Shown here in pieces: positions 33,781-42,602 of a stretch of DNA of 44,139 nucleotides. How positions within the stretch are numbered: the first letter of the stretch is position 1; each line of letters starts with the position of its first letter. Source of the stretch: Lachnoclostridium sp. UBA7122 (lineage in GTDB: Bacteria; Bacillota; Clostridia; Lachnospirales; Lachnospiraceae); the NCBI GenBank assembly GCA_002493085.1, contig DKXQ01000052.1:1-44139 (forward strand). The letters are read 5' to 3'. The position numbers were made by a program, and so were the translations under genes. The notes under the pieces were generated by a model. It was not told the origin of the DNA. It saw nothing but the letters and a program-made list of their open reading frames with translations, and did not search any database.

Positions 33781-34959
33781 ATGGATTTAGAAGAAGCTTC
33801 AAAACATTTTATACATGTATATAACAGAAATATAATTTTTACAAAGGGTGAAGATGTCTATCTTTATGACAGCAATGGTGAAAAGTATCTTGACATGGGT
33901 GCAGGGATTGCCGTTTCTGCACTGGGATACAGCAATGAAGAATATAAACAGGGGCTTAAAGACCAGATTGATAAACTGATACATATATCTAACCTTTATT
34001 TTAATGAGCCTTCAATAAAAGCAGCAGGATATATTGCACAGGCTTCAGGACTTGATAAAGTATTTTTTACAAATAGTGGTACAGAGGCTATTGAAGGCGC
34101 TATTAAACTTGCAAGAAAATACGCATATTTAAAGAACAAAGAGAGTAAGGGCGGTATAATTGCAATGAACCACTCTTTTCATGGAAGGAGCATGGGAGCG
34201 CTTTCTGTCACTGGCACAAAGCATTACAGAAAGCCTTTTGAGCCATTAATTGGCGGTGTATCATTTGCAGAATACAATAATTTAGAAAGCGTAAAGGCGC
34301 TTATTACAGAAGATACATGTGCAGTTATTTTAGAAACATTACAAGGAGAAGGCGGCATATACCCTGCTTCCAGGGAATTTATAACTGGTGTTAGAAAACT
34401 TTGTGATGACCATGATATTATAATGATACTTGATGAAATACAGTGTGGCATGGGGCGTACTGGAAAAATGTTTGCATACCAGTACTATGACATAATGCCT
34501 GATATCATTACAACAGCAAAAGCACTTGGCTGCGGTGTACCTGTTGGCGCATTTGCTGCAAGAGCAGATGTTGCAGATGCAATGTGCCCTGGCGACCATG
34601 GAACAACTTATGGCGGCAATCCGCTTGCTACGGCTGCCGTATGCAAAGTGTTTGAGATATTCCAGAAAGAACATATACTGGAACATGTAAATGAAATTGC
34701 ACCTTACCTTGTAGAAAAACTTAATTTACTTAAAGACAAATATGGAAATATTGTAAAAGATGTGCGTGGTACAGGACTTATGCAGGGAATTGAGTTAAGC
34801 ATCCCAGCGGGCAGCATTATATCAAAAGCACTTGAAAAACATCTGGTTTTAATATCAGCAGGAAGCAATATAATAAGATTTGTGCCGCCTCTTGTAGTAG
34901 AAAAAGAACATATTGACGCAATGTATGATATACTTGGCAGCATTTTAAAGGATGCCTGA
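33781..34959 (+). CDS. argD: acetylornithine aminotransferase
   Basis: This 392-residue class III PLP aminotransferase converts N-acetylglutamate semialdehyde to N-acetylornithine. It has FTNSGTEAIEGAIKLAR, the ILDEIQCGMGRTG motif with the PLP-stacking Asp, and the Schiff-base Lys in TTAKALGCG. Position after argB makes argD the obvious assignment over other class III enzymes. The ribosome site is AAGAGG. No terminator is evident after it. Confidence 0.94.
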   Translation: MDLEEASKHFIHVYNRNIIFTKGEDVYLYDSNGEKYLDMGAGIAVSALGYSNEEYKQGLKDQIDKLIHISNLYFNEPSIKAAGYIAQASGLDKVFFTNSGTEAIEGAIKLARKYAYLKNKESKGGIIAMNHSFHGRSMGALSVTGTKHYRKPFEPLIGGVSFAEYNNLESVKALITEDTCAVILETLQGEGGIYPASREFITGVRKLCDDHDIIMILDEIQCGMGRTGKMFAYQYYDIMPDIITTAKALGCGVPVGAFAARADVADAMCPGDHGTTYGGNPLATAAVCKVFEIFQKEHILEHVNEIAPYLVEKLNLLKDKYGNIVKDVRGTGLMQGIELSIPAGSIISKALEKHLVLISAGSNIIRFVPPLVVEKEHIDAMYDILGSILKDA

Positions 34960-35029
34960 AAACCTGTATAATTTACTCTGTTTTGGAAATATTTTTAATT
35001 ATATAAAACCCTTTTAACGGAGGAAAATT

Positions 35030-35476
35030 ATGTGGGGAATGGTTATTTCAGTAATATCAGGCATACTGATGAGTGTACAGGGTGTGTTTAACTCAGCAGT
35101 GACAAATAAAACAGGTATATGGATTGCAGCAGCATTTGTACAGGTTACAGCATTTGCTGTCTGTATCACAGCATGGTTTGTGACAGGCAGGGACAGCAGC
35201 TTTGGGGCTGTTGTTTCAACAAGGCCTGTCTATCTGCTGTCAGGAGGAATAATAGGTGCATTTATAACTTATACTGTAATTGTGGGAATGAATTCCTTAG
35301 GACCTGCGCAGGCAGTCTTATTTATTATAACTGCGCAGATAATTTCAGCTTATCTTATTGAACTTTTTGGCATGTTTGGAACAGAAAAAAGTTCATTCCA
35401 GTGGTCAAAACTTGCTGGCGTTGTGATAATGATAGCAGGTATTATTATTTTCAAATGGAAAGATTTAAAACACTAA
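35030..35476 (+). CDS. YdcZ/DUF606-type DMT membrane protein
   Basis: The 148-residue protein has five hydrophobic helices (about 3-20, 30-52, 68-90, 94-116, 128-144), with the family features of GILMSVQGVFNSAV at the start and GALGPAQ-like GMNSLGPAQAVLF later. It is a half-size drug/metabolite transporter-like protein of the inner membrane; relatives often work as homodimers or pairs. The substrate is unknown. It starts 70 bases after argD with GGAGG and could be on the arg transcript, but a transport role in arginine metabolism is only a guess. Confidence 0.85.
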   Translation: MWGMVISVISGILMSVQGVFNSAVTNKTGIWIAAAFVQVTAFAVCITAWFVTGRDSSFGAVVSTRPVYLLSGGIIGAFITYTVIVGMNSLGPAQAVLFIITAQIISAYLIELFGMFGTEKSSFQWSKLAGVVIMIAGIIIFKWKDLKH

Positions 35477-35555
35477 AAAATATTAAGTAAAATGTAATAA
35501 ATTTGTTAATTGTACCTATTGTAATAATTTATTTAATTGGTTATTATGGTTATAT

Positions 35556-35642
35556 GGGCAAAGTGTGCACTTTGTCCATGCAGCAGCAATTCCATGACAA
35601 AAACACAGGCTGCATGGCCTTTCCATAACAATATATGGAGGG
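35556..35642 (+). promoter_or_regulatory. folded leader upstream of comEA that can mask the ribosome site
   Basis: Three stems occur in order: GGGCAAAGTG (35556-35565) with CACTTTGTCC (35568-35577), tight loop; CCATGCAGC (35576-35584) with GCTGCATGG (35609-35617), perfect 9 bp; and TCCATA (35622-35627) with TATGGA (35634-35639), whose 3' arm holds the first half of the GGAGGG ribosome site. CCATGC (35576-35581) could instead pair with GCATGG (35647-35652), which contains the comEA start codon. Stems 1 and 2 share two bases and so compete. I do not match it to a known riboswitch. Confidence 0.45.
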
Positions 35643-35648
35643 CTTTGC

Positions 35649-36245
35649 ATGGAAAAGAACAGATTAATAACAATTGCCATTTGTTTTGTGTTTATAGTAC
35701 TTTCGGGCATTTTTTATCTAAGACCAGCTACAGATGGCAAAAACCCAGGTTTTATAAAAAATACAGAAGAAAGTACAAGCCGCCCTGCTGCCACAGGGGA
35801 TGCTAAAGATATTGCAGTATATATATGTGGTGCTGTAAAACATCCAGGCGTATATAGTTTTACAACAGGCCAGAGATTGTGCGACGCTGTAAAAGCAGCT
35901 GGCGGATTTAAAAAATCTGCAGCACGCTCAGCCGTAAATCTGGCAAGGCGGTTAAGTGACAGCGAGCAGATTACTATACCAACAAAAAAGCAGGCAGCTT
36001 CCAGACAGGGCAAAAGCCAGGAAAAAGCTTCTGAAACTGCATCTTTTAGTGAAAATGGGCTTATAAATATTAATACTGCATCACGGGAAGAACTTATGAC
36101 ACTGCCTGGAATTGGCATGAGTAAAGCTGATGCTGTTATTGGATACCGCTCGTCAAATAAATTTAATTCTATCGAAGACATAAAAAATGTTACTGGTATT
36201 AAAGATGGTGTATTTAACCAGATAAAAGACCAGATTACTGTATAG
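35649..36245 (+). CDS. comEA: ComEA-like DNA-binding competence protein
   Basis: ComEA binds incoming double-stranded DNA at the outer face of the membrane during transformation. The 198-residue protein has an N-terminal membrane helix (about 6-24), an SLBB-type domain (about 55-110, VYICGAVKHPGVY), a Ser/Lys/Gln-rich linker and a C-terminal double helix-hairpin-helix (about 137-198, ININTASREELMTLPGIG). This domain order is that of full ComEA. The start at 35649 has GGAGGG. It heads an operon-like run that ends in comEC. Confidence 0.92.
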   Translation: MEKNRLITIAICFVFIVLSGIFYLRPATDGKNPGFIKNTEESTSRPAATGDAKDIAVYICGAVKHPGVYSFTTGQRLCDAVKAAGGFKKSAARSAVNLARRLSDSEQITIPTKKQAASRQGKSQEKASETASFSENGLININTASREELMTLPGIGMSKADAVIGYRSSNKFNSIEDIKNVTGIKDGVFNQIKDQITV

Positions 36246-36274
36246 GGACTGTATAAATGGAGGGATGGAATATA

Positions 36275-36961
36275 ATGGCCAGGAAGGTTTTAGTTGTTGA
36301 TGATGAAAAACTTATTGTAAAGGGGATACGTTTTAGTTTAGAACAGGATGGAATGGAAGTTGACTGTGCATATGACGGCAGGGAAGCCCTTGAACTTGTC
36401 AATAAAAATAAATATGATGTGATTCTTCTTGATGTTATGCTTCCTGTGCTTAATGGATTTGAAGTCTGCCAGCAAATACGTGAATTTTCCAGTGTACCTG
36501 TTATCATGCTTACTGCAAAAGGTGATGATATGGATAAAATCCTGGGACTTGAATATGGCGCAGATGATTATATTACAAAACCATTTAACATATTAGAAGT
36601 CAAAGCCCGTATAAAGGCAATTATAAGAAGAAGCTATGCAGCAGAGACAAAAGAGCCGCAGAAGGTTTATTCATTTGGCAACCTTAAGATTGATATAGAC
36701 AGCAGAAGAGGATATATCAGTGACAAAGAAGTCAGCCTTACAGCAAAAGAATTTGACCTGCTTGAACTTCTGATGCTTCATCCCAACAAAGTATATGGCA
36801 GGGAAGAACTTTTAAATACTGTATGGGGTTATGACTATCCAGGTGATGTGAGAACTGTAGATGTACATATCCGCCGTCTGAGAGAAAAAATCGAAGAGTC
36901 CCCTAGCAACCCTGTTTTTATCCATACTAAATGGGGTGTTGGTTATTATTTCCAAAAGTAA
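36275..36961 (+). CDS. OmpR/PhoB-family response regulator (com operon)
   Basis: The 228-residue protein has a receiver (VVDDEK, phosphoacceptor Asp in VILLDVMLPVLNG, Lys in YITKPFN) and a winged-helix output domain (SLTAKEFDLLELLMLHPNKV in part, then VWGYDYPGDVRTVDVHI and GVGYYF). It is of the WalR/PhoP/MtrA kind. The ATG at 36275 has GGAGGG upstream; an in-frame ATG at 36257 would place the start before that site. It follows comEA by 29 bases and precedes its kinase by 24. Confidence 0.94.
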   Translation: MARKVLVVDDEKLIVKGIRFSLEQDGMEVDCAYDGREALELVNKNKYDVILLDVMLPVLNGFEVCQQIREFSSVPVIMLTAKGDDMDKILGLEYGADDYITKPFNILEVKARIKAIIRRSYAAETKEPQKVYSFGNLKIDIDSRRGYISDKEVSLTAKEFDLLELLMLHPNKVYGREELLNTVWGYDYPGDVRTVDVHIRRLREKIEESPSNPVFIHTKWGVGYYFQK

Positions 36962-36985
36962 GGCTTAGTTTTAGGAGGCAGCATT

Positions 36986-38422
36986 TTGAAAAGCGTATGG
37001 GGCAATCTGCTATACAACCTTAGAAGTATGCGTGTCCAGGTATTCGGGATATTGCTGTGTGTGGGATTAATACCTATAATATTTTTATTCAGCGTAATAA
37101 CCAATACATATGATACCCAGATGGTTTCACAAAGAACTGATGAACTGCAGTCATATGGTACAGTTGTCTCTAACCTGGTTGTATCAACAGGGTATCTTGC
37201 GGGACACAGTTCAGCAGAGGTAGACAATGAAACAGAAGAAATAGCTAATATTTACCAGGGACGGATAATTATTGTTGACAAGGACTTAAGGATACTAAAG
37301 GACACTTATGGGCTTGAAGAAAATAAAACACTAATTTCAACAGAAGTAGTAAAGTGCTTTGGAGGCAGCAGCGAAAAAAAGTATGTAAACGATTTAGGCG
37401 GATACATGCAGCTTACAATGCCTATAGTGGACCCCCAGTTTGACGAGGTCTGTGGTGTAATTGTTATAAGTTATTCTGTAAAGAATCTGGAACACATTTC
37501 ACGTGAAGTATCACACAGAGTGCTTTTTCTGCTGCTTGGCATTGCACTTATTATAATCATTCTGTCATTTGCATGTTCACTGGTCCTGACCACCCCTCTG
37601 AAAAAAGTTACTGATTCGATTAATGACATATCAAAAGGAGATATGGATATAAAACTTGATATGCATGGATATTCTGAACTTGTAAAGATTTCAGAGTCTT
37701 TTAACCAGATGACAGATGTTATAAGAAAACAGGAAAATTCAAGGCAGGAGTTTGTTTCCAATGTCTCCCATGAGTTAAAGACGCCACTTGCCTCAATGAA
37801 AGTGCTTTCTGACTCACTTTTAACACAGGAAGGCATGCCAGAGGAAATATACCGTGAGTTTCTGGGTGACATAACTACAGAAATTGAAAGAATGACAAAG
37901 ATAATCAATGATTTGCTGTCAATGGTAAAAATGGATAAAAACAGTGCAGTTATGCAAGTAGCCAATATTAACATAAACGGGCTTCTGGAACAACTGCTTA
38001 AACGTTTGCGCCCTATTGCTGCCAAGCGCAATATAGAGTTAGTATTTGAAAGTTACCGTCCTGTTATGGCAGATGTTGATGAGGTAAAGATATCAATCGC
38101 CCTGAACAATATTATTGAAAATGCAATTAAGTATAATTATGATGATGGATGGGTGAGAGTAACATTAAATGCAGACCACAAATTTTTCTTTGTGACAGTA
38201 CAGGATTCTGGCGTAGGAATACCAGAAGATTTACAAGATAATGTATTTGAGAGATTTTACAGGGTTGACAAAGCGAGGTCAAGGGAAACCGGTGGTACAG
38301 GGCTTGGCCTTGCAATCACAAGAAATGCCATACTTCTTCACAGGGGCTCTATAAAGCTTTATAGCAAAGAAAAAGAAGGAACGACATTTACAATCAGGAT
38401 TCCGCTTAATTATATTCCTTAA
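36986..38422 (+). CDS. HAMP sensor histidine kinase (com operon)
   Basis: The 478-residue kinase has helix 1 (about 15-37), an extracellular domain of about 135 residues, helix 2 (about 175-200), HAMP (about 200-255), HisKA with the H-box FVSNVSHELKTPLASM, and a HATPase domain (NNIIENAIKYN, DSGVGIPED, FERFYRVDKARS, GGTGLGLAI). It is a WalK/PhoR/MtrB-like kinase. The start is TTG at 36986 with AGGAGG seven bases upstream. It ends 14 bases before the GerMN lipoprotein gene. The stimulus is unknown. Confidence 0.93.
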   Translation: MKSVWGNLLYNLRSMRVQVFGILLCVGLIPIIFLFSVITNTYDTQMVSQRTDELQSYGTVVSNLVVSTGYLAGHSSAEVDNETEEIANIYQGRIIIVDKDLRILKDTYGLEENKTLISTEVVKCFGGSSEKKYVNDLGGYMQLTMPIVDPQFDEVCGVIVISYSVKNLEHISREVSHRVLFLLLGIALIIIILSFACSLVLTTPLKKVTDSINDISKGDMDIKLDMHGYSELVKISESFNQMTDVIRKQENSRQEFVSNVSHELKTPLASMKVLSDSLLTQEGMPEEIYREFLGDITTEIERMTKIINDLLSMVKMDKNSAVMQVANININGLLEQLLKRLRPIAAKRNIELVFESYRPVMADVDEVKISIALNNIIENAIKYNYDDGWVRVTLNADHKFFFVTVQDSGVGIPEDLQDNVFERFYRVDKARSRETGGTGLGLAITRNAILLHRGSIKLYSKEKEGTTFTIRIPLNYIP

Positions 38423-38436
38423 GAAAGGGGAGCAGG

Positions 38437-39387
38437 ATGAAGACATACCTGTTTATTTTAATATGTATTCTTTCAATGTGCTTTTTTCCGGCATGCGGAA
38501 AAGATGAAAATTATGACGGATATTATATATTTGGCATTGATGCTAATGAAACAAAAGTATCATATGAAAAATACACCCCATCTTCAAAAGATACTAATGG
38601 GCTTATTACAGAGTTTTTAGACAGAATGTCTAATGAACAGGAAGACATGCATATGAAAAAGGCAATTCCTGATGACGTTATTATAGATAATTATGTTTTA
38701 TCAGAAGAGGGCAGTCTTTCAGTTTACTTTAATTCTTCATATGGAAACTATACAGGAGTGCTTGAAATATTAAGACGGGCGGCTATTGTAAAGACACTGT
38801 GCCAGATACCAGGGATAACCGGAGTCCAGTTTTATGTTGCAGGACAGCCTCTTACCAGCTCCAATATGGAAGCCGTGGGAATTATGTATTCAGAAGATTT
38901 TATCGACAATACAGGCGGAGAGACAAACTACAAGCAAAATGCAACCCTGAATATGTATTTTTCAAGTAATAAGGGAACAGCGCTTGTGGAACTGCCAGTA
39001 GAGATAACTTATGATGCATCAATTCCGCTTGAACAGCTTGCAATCGAGCAGCTTATGAAAGGACCATATTCAATAGAAGGAGTTAATAAAAAGACTGTAC
39101 TCCCTACAATACCAGAGGGTACACGGCTTAATAAAGTAACAGTAAAAGAAAACACATGCTATGTGGACTTTTCTTCTGAATTTTTAAATAAACGTAAAGC
39201 AATAACAGCTAATGTAGCAATTTACTCCGTTGTCAATACGCTTGTTGAGCTTCCTACAGTCAATAAAGTACAGTTCAGCATAGATGGTGAACAGGTTCTG
39301 GAATACAGTGATACTGTAAAATTTGGTGAACCATTTGAAAGAAATCTTGACCTTGTACTTTCAGGCGTAACTGTTTCATCGGACTAA
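38437..39387 (+). CDS. lipoprotein with two GerMN domains
   Basis: The 316-residue protein begins with a lipoprotein signal ending FFPACG (acylated Cys about residue 21) and has two GerMN domains: about 45-160 (LSVYFNSSYGNYTG ... ITGVQFYVAG in part) and about 170-310 (LEQLAIEQLMKGP, TCYVDFSSEFL, VQFSIDG). GerMN occurs in Bacillus GerM (sporulation and germination) and in actinobacterial LpqB, which modulates the MtrB kinase. Here it directly follows a regulator-kinase pair, as lpqB follows mtrA-mtrB, so an accessory role to the kinase is a reasonable inference. It is followed three bases later by comEC. Confidence 0.9.
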   Translation: MKTYLFILICILSMCFFPACGKDENYDGYYIFGIDANETKVSYEKYTPSSKDTNGLITEFLDRMSNEQEDMHMKKAIPDDVIIDNYVLSEEGSLSVYFNSSYGNYTGVLEILRRAAIVKTLCQIPGITGVQFYVAGQPLTSSNMEAVGIMYSEDFIDNTGGETNYKQNATLNMYFSSNKGTALVELPVEITYDASIPLEQLAIEQLMKGPYSIEGVNKKTVLPTIPEGTRLNKVTVKENTCYVDFSSEFLNKRKAITANVAIYSVVNTLVELPTVNKVQFSIDGEQVLEYSDTVKFGEPFERNLDLVLSGVTVSSD

Positions 39388-39390
39388 GGA

Positions 39391-41913
39391 GTGGTATTAA
39401 TAAAAAGACCAGCAGTGTGGATATTTGCCATGCTTGTTATGTTATTTGGCATATACAGGTATTTCTTTTCAGAAACTGATGATGCCAGATATTATATAAT
39501 GGATGATGCTTTTGAAGACAATACAGAAGCATATATAACAGGCATGGTATATAATTGTGAAAATAAAGAAAAAAATTTTGAAGTATATCTTAAAGATGTA
39601 TCTGTAAATATCAGTTCCAATGCTTCTTACAAGTTGCGGAATTTATTAGTCTATATACCAAAAACACTTCCAGATTCTCCAGTGTCCTGTTATAAACCAG
39701 ACAATTATCTTAAAATTTATGGAACTATCTACAAAATCCAGTCTCCATCCAACCCAGGACAGTTTAACCAGAAAGAGTATCTCCGGGAGAAAAATATCTG
39801 TTATACAGCATCTGCAAAATCTGTAAATGTATCTGCCAGTAAAGGCAACAGTAATATCTTTAAAAATCTCTATAATGTGTATTTAGTAAAAATCCAGAAT
39901 GTAAAAGAAAAGCTTACAGAAATATACAGACAGGCACTGCCTGAAAAAGAGAGCAGCATAGTAACTGCTATGCTCCTTGGAAATAAGACATTTCTTGACA
40001 TGGATATAAAAAACCTGTACCAGGAAAGTGGAATCAGCCATATTCTTGCAATCAGCGGACTTCATATTTCCATAATATGTATGGCCGCTTACAAGCTGGC
40101 AGCAGCACTTGCCATCTGTATATGCAAGATAATAAAGCGCATATACAAACTTGCAAACAACATCCAGAATGATGTGGTTACTCCTGGCTATGTAAAAATG
40201 ACAAATTATATGTGTACTGTTATACACATTACAGCAGCACTTGCAGCTATAGTCTTTATAATTATATATGGCAGAATGACAGGGTTTGGAATATCTGTAG
40301 CCAGAGCTGTTATAATGGCTGTCCTGATGCTTATAGCACCACTTATAAGGCGCAGTTATGACATGCTTTCAGCAATGGCTTCCAGTGCTATAATTATACT
40401 GCTCAATAAGCCATTTGCAATATATTCATGCAGCTTTCTGCTTTCATTTGGTGCAGTTGCAGGAATAGCACTTGTGTATCCGGTTTTAAAAAAAATATAC
40501 TTAAAGAAACAAAAAAGCCCCAGCAGGCATAACACATTTATAAATCTTATTACAGAAAAAACAGCCAGTACATTTCTATCAAGTATTGCAATCCAGTTAA
40601 CTACACTTCCATTTATATTATATTTCTATTATGAATTTCCACTATACGGAATATTTATAAACATTGTTGTAATACCACTTGCATCACTACTTGTAATGCT
40701 CTGTGTGACAGGCGGGATTGCTGGATTAATATGCCTGCCACTTGCAAAATTTATACTTGGAAGCGCATATATCCTGTTAAATATATATGAAATAGCCTGC
40801 AGGGCAGTTTCAAATCTGCCATGCAATATAATAATTACTGGAAAGCCTGATATATGGCAGATAATTATTTACTTTGTGCTTCTTGCCACTGCGCTGGCGG
40901 CAGCATATTTTTATATAAATAGTGAAGAAGAAGGCTTTAAAAGGCAGAACAGCATATATAAAACAATTTGTACAATAATTAACCCATACAGTATAAAAGC
41001 AGTATTTTTTATAATTATATCACTGGCATTTTTTACAATTACTTTTGTAAATACATACACAAAAAAATACAGCGGTTTAAAACTGGCTTTTCTTGATATA
41101 GGACAGGGTGATGCCATATTTATGCAAGATAACAGTGGCACAGTGTATCTTATTGACGGTGGCAGCAGCAGTGTAAATAGCGTTGGCAAATACAGAATAA
41201 TTCCATATCTTAAGTGCAATGGCATAAAAAGGATAGACTATATGATAATGACACACAGCGACGAAGACCATATTTCAGGACTTAAAGAAATTTTACAACA
41301 GTCACGCACAGGCATAAAAGTAGCAAATCTGCTGCTGCCAGACCCATCTGCATCATGTAAAAATGATTCATATTATGAAATAGCAAATCTTGCCAGCAAA
41401 AACAGTGTTAATACAGCTTACATAGGCACAGGAGATATTTTTTCAGGCAGTGGAGGTTTTAAGATACAGTGCCTGCATCCAGAAACAGGTTTTAATGCAG
41501 AATCAGCAAACGCATATTCAACAGTTTTAAGTGTAGTATATAAAAATACATCTTTTCTTTTAACAGGTGATACCGAAGGCAATGGAGAAGATATGCTGTT
41601 AAAAAAACTTCAGGAAGACAGCACGCTGCCTGTACAATACAATATTTTAAAAGTTGCACACCACGGCTCTAAAAATTCAACCTCTGATGCATTTTTAGAC
41701 AGGGTATCACCAGATATTTCCATAATATCATGTGGAAAAAATAATATGTATGGACATCCACATAAAGAACTGCTTGAACGGCTGGAAAAAGCGGGCAGCA
41801 GATGGATTGCAACAAAAGATGCAGGGGCAGTAACTGTATTTAGTGATGGAGAAAGTATAAAAGTTTTAAGGGAAGAAGGAGCGTGGACTGGAACATTGTT
41901 GAGAACTGTCTGA
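39391..41913 (+). CDS. comEC: ComEC DNA-uptake channel protein
   Basis: ComEC carries single-stranded DNA across the membrane in transformation. The 840-residue protein has an N-terminal DUF4131-like outside domain (about 25-190), the Competence domain with many helices (about 195-560, LAISGLHISIICM), and a C-terminal metallo-beta-lactamase-like domain (about 565-830, LDIGQGDAIF, THSDEDHISGL, LTGDTEG, VAHHGSKNS) thought to degrade the other strand. THSDEDH differs from the metal motif HxHxDH (the first His of the pair is Ser, as in most ComEC). The start is awkward: GTG 39391 follows the lipoprotein stop in the same frame, and AAGGAG runs into the GTG, so termination-reinitiation or a non-standard codon nearby is likely. 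The last residues overlap a foreign fragment. Confidence 0.92.
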   Translation: MVLIKRPAVWIFAMLVMLFGIYRYFFSETDDARYYIMDDAFEDNTEAYITGMVYNCENKEKNFEVYLKDVSVNISSNASYKLRNLLVYIPKTLPDSPVSCYKPDNYLKIYGTIYKIQSPSNPGQFNQKEYLREKNICYTASAKSVNVSASKGNSNIFKNLYNVYLVKIQNVKEKLTEIYRQALPEKESSIVTAMLLGNKTFLDMDIKNLYQESGISHILAISGLHISIICMAAYKLAAALAICICKIIKRIYKLANNIQNDVVTPGYVKMTNYMCTVIHITAALAAIVFIIIYGRMTGFGISVARAVIMAVLMLIAPLIRRSYDMLSAMASSAIIILLNKPFAIYSCSFLLSFGAVAGIALVYPVLKKIYLKKQKSPSRHNTFINLITEKTASTFLSSIAIQLTTLPFILYFYYEFPLYGIFINIVVIPLASLLVMLCVTGGIAGLICLPLAKFILGSAYILLNIYEIACRAVSNLPCNIIITGKPDIWQIIIYFVLLATALAAAYFYINSEEEGFKRQNSIYKTICTIINPYSIKAVFFIIISLAFFTITFVNTYTKKYSGLKLAFLDIGQGDAIFMQDNSGTVYLIDGGSSSVNSVGKYRIIPYLKCNGIKRIDYMIMTHSDEDHISGLKEILQQSRTGIKVANLLLPDPSASCKNDSYYEIANLASKNSVNTAYIGTGDIFSGSGGFKIQCLHPETGFNAESANAYSTVLSVVYKNTSFLLTGDTEGNGEDMLLKKLQEDSTLPVQYNILKVAHHGSKNSTSDAFLDRVSPDISIISCGKNNMYGHPHKELLERLEKAGSRWIATKDAGAVTVFSDGESIKVLREEGAWTGTLLRTV

Positions 41914-42271
41914 AAGAGTATATCGGTCAGTGTGCAGAAATTACGGAAACATCAGACGTGGTGTACATAGGTGCGGATTTTCCTGATAAGTTTGCACATT
42001 CCAAAGACACAAAGGAACTAAGGGGCGCAAATATGTATGCAAAGGCAAATTCTTCAGGAATTATTAAAGAAATGATTGAAATTGCCACGAATAAAACATT
42101 TGCAGAGAATTATGCACAGAAGCATAACACAGATGCAAAATTCGGATGGTACAGGTAAGATATAATGTCTTTAAGGCAAGGATACCGGTGCGCCATGCAA
42201 AAGACGGAAAACTGTATTTATATGATATTTTAAGGACAAAAAAAGAAACGAGCAAGCCGCTTGAGCAATAG
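41883..42271 (+). pseudogene. frameshifted phage/ICE nuclease-like (PBECR3-type) domain fragment
   Basis: From a GTG at 41883 inside the end of comEC, 91 codons read WNIVENCLKEYIGQ, VVYIGADFPDKF, and NKTFAENYAQKHNTDAKFGWYR, then stop at 42156-42158. Two frames over (from 42158) the reading resumes as YNVFKARIPVRHAKDGKLYLYDI and ends KKETSKPLEQ at 42269-42271. The two halves are like the C-terminal barnase/EndoU/colicin/RelE-like domain (PBECR3 type) attached to phage head and ICE proteins, from memory of that family. A segment of roughly 20 residues (RFALPV... in relatives) seems deleted at the junction. It is therefore a remnant, with no host protein or immunity partner visible. Confidence 0.6.
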
Positions 42272-42372
42272 CTGTACGGTCGAAAAACTCATTTCTCTTT
42301 ATAAGCCATTTTAAGGGCATATGGCAATTTTGTCAAGAGTAAAAATTTTATATTGAAACAGCGCAAGGGCAG

Positions 42373-42531
42373 TTATGAGCCTGTAAAAGGTTTGTACCTG
42401 CATAATGTACTGATGATTTCCCTTACATCTTCTCTCACCTTTCCATATAATGTCTTCTTACGGTACTTTGGAATAAATACAATATGATACTGGCATTTCC
42501 AGCGTGTATGTGTTAAACTTTTATTGTCCAT
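42373..42531 (-). pseudogene. IS200/IS605 TnpA (Y1 transposase) N-terminal fragment
   Basis: The minus strand encodes 52 residues beginning MDNKSLTHTRWKCQYHIVF and continuing IPKYRKKTLYGKVREDVREI, the start of IS200-type TnpA. The frame then stops; the HUH motif, the catalytic Tyr and the rest (about 80-100 residues) are missing. AGGAAG lies upstream of the ATG, and the sequence before it (to about 42600) resembles an IS200 left end. It is a dead remnant. Confidence 0.85.
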
Positions 42532-42602
42532 ATGAGCCACTTCCTGTGTTATAATTCTGGGATTTGGCTTGCGACACTATTCTCCCATTATTTATGCCTC
42601 AC

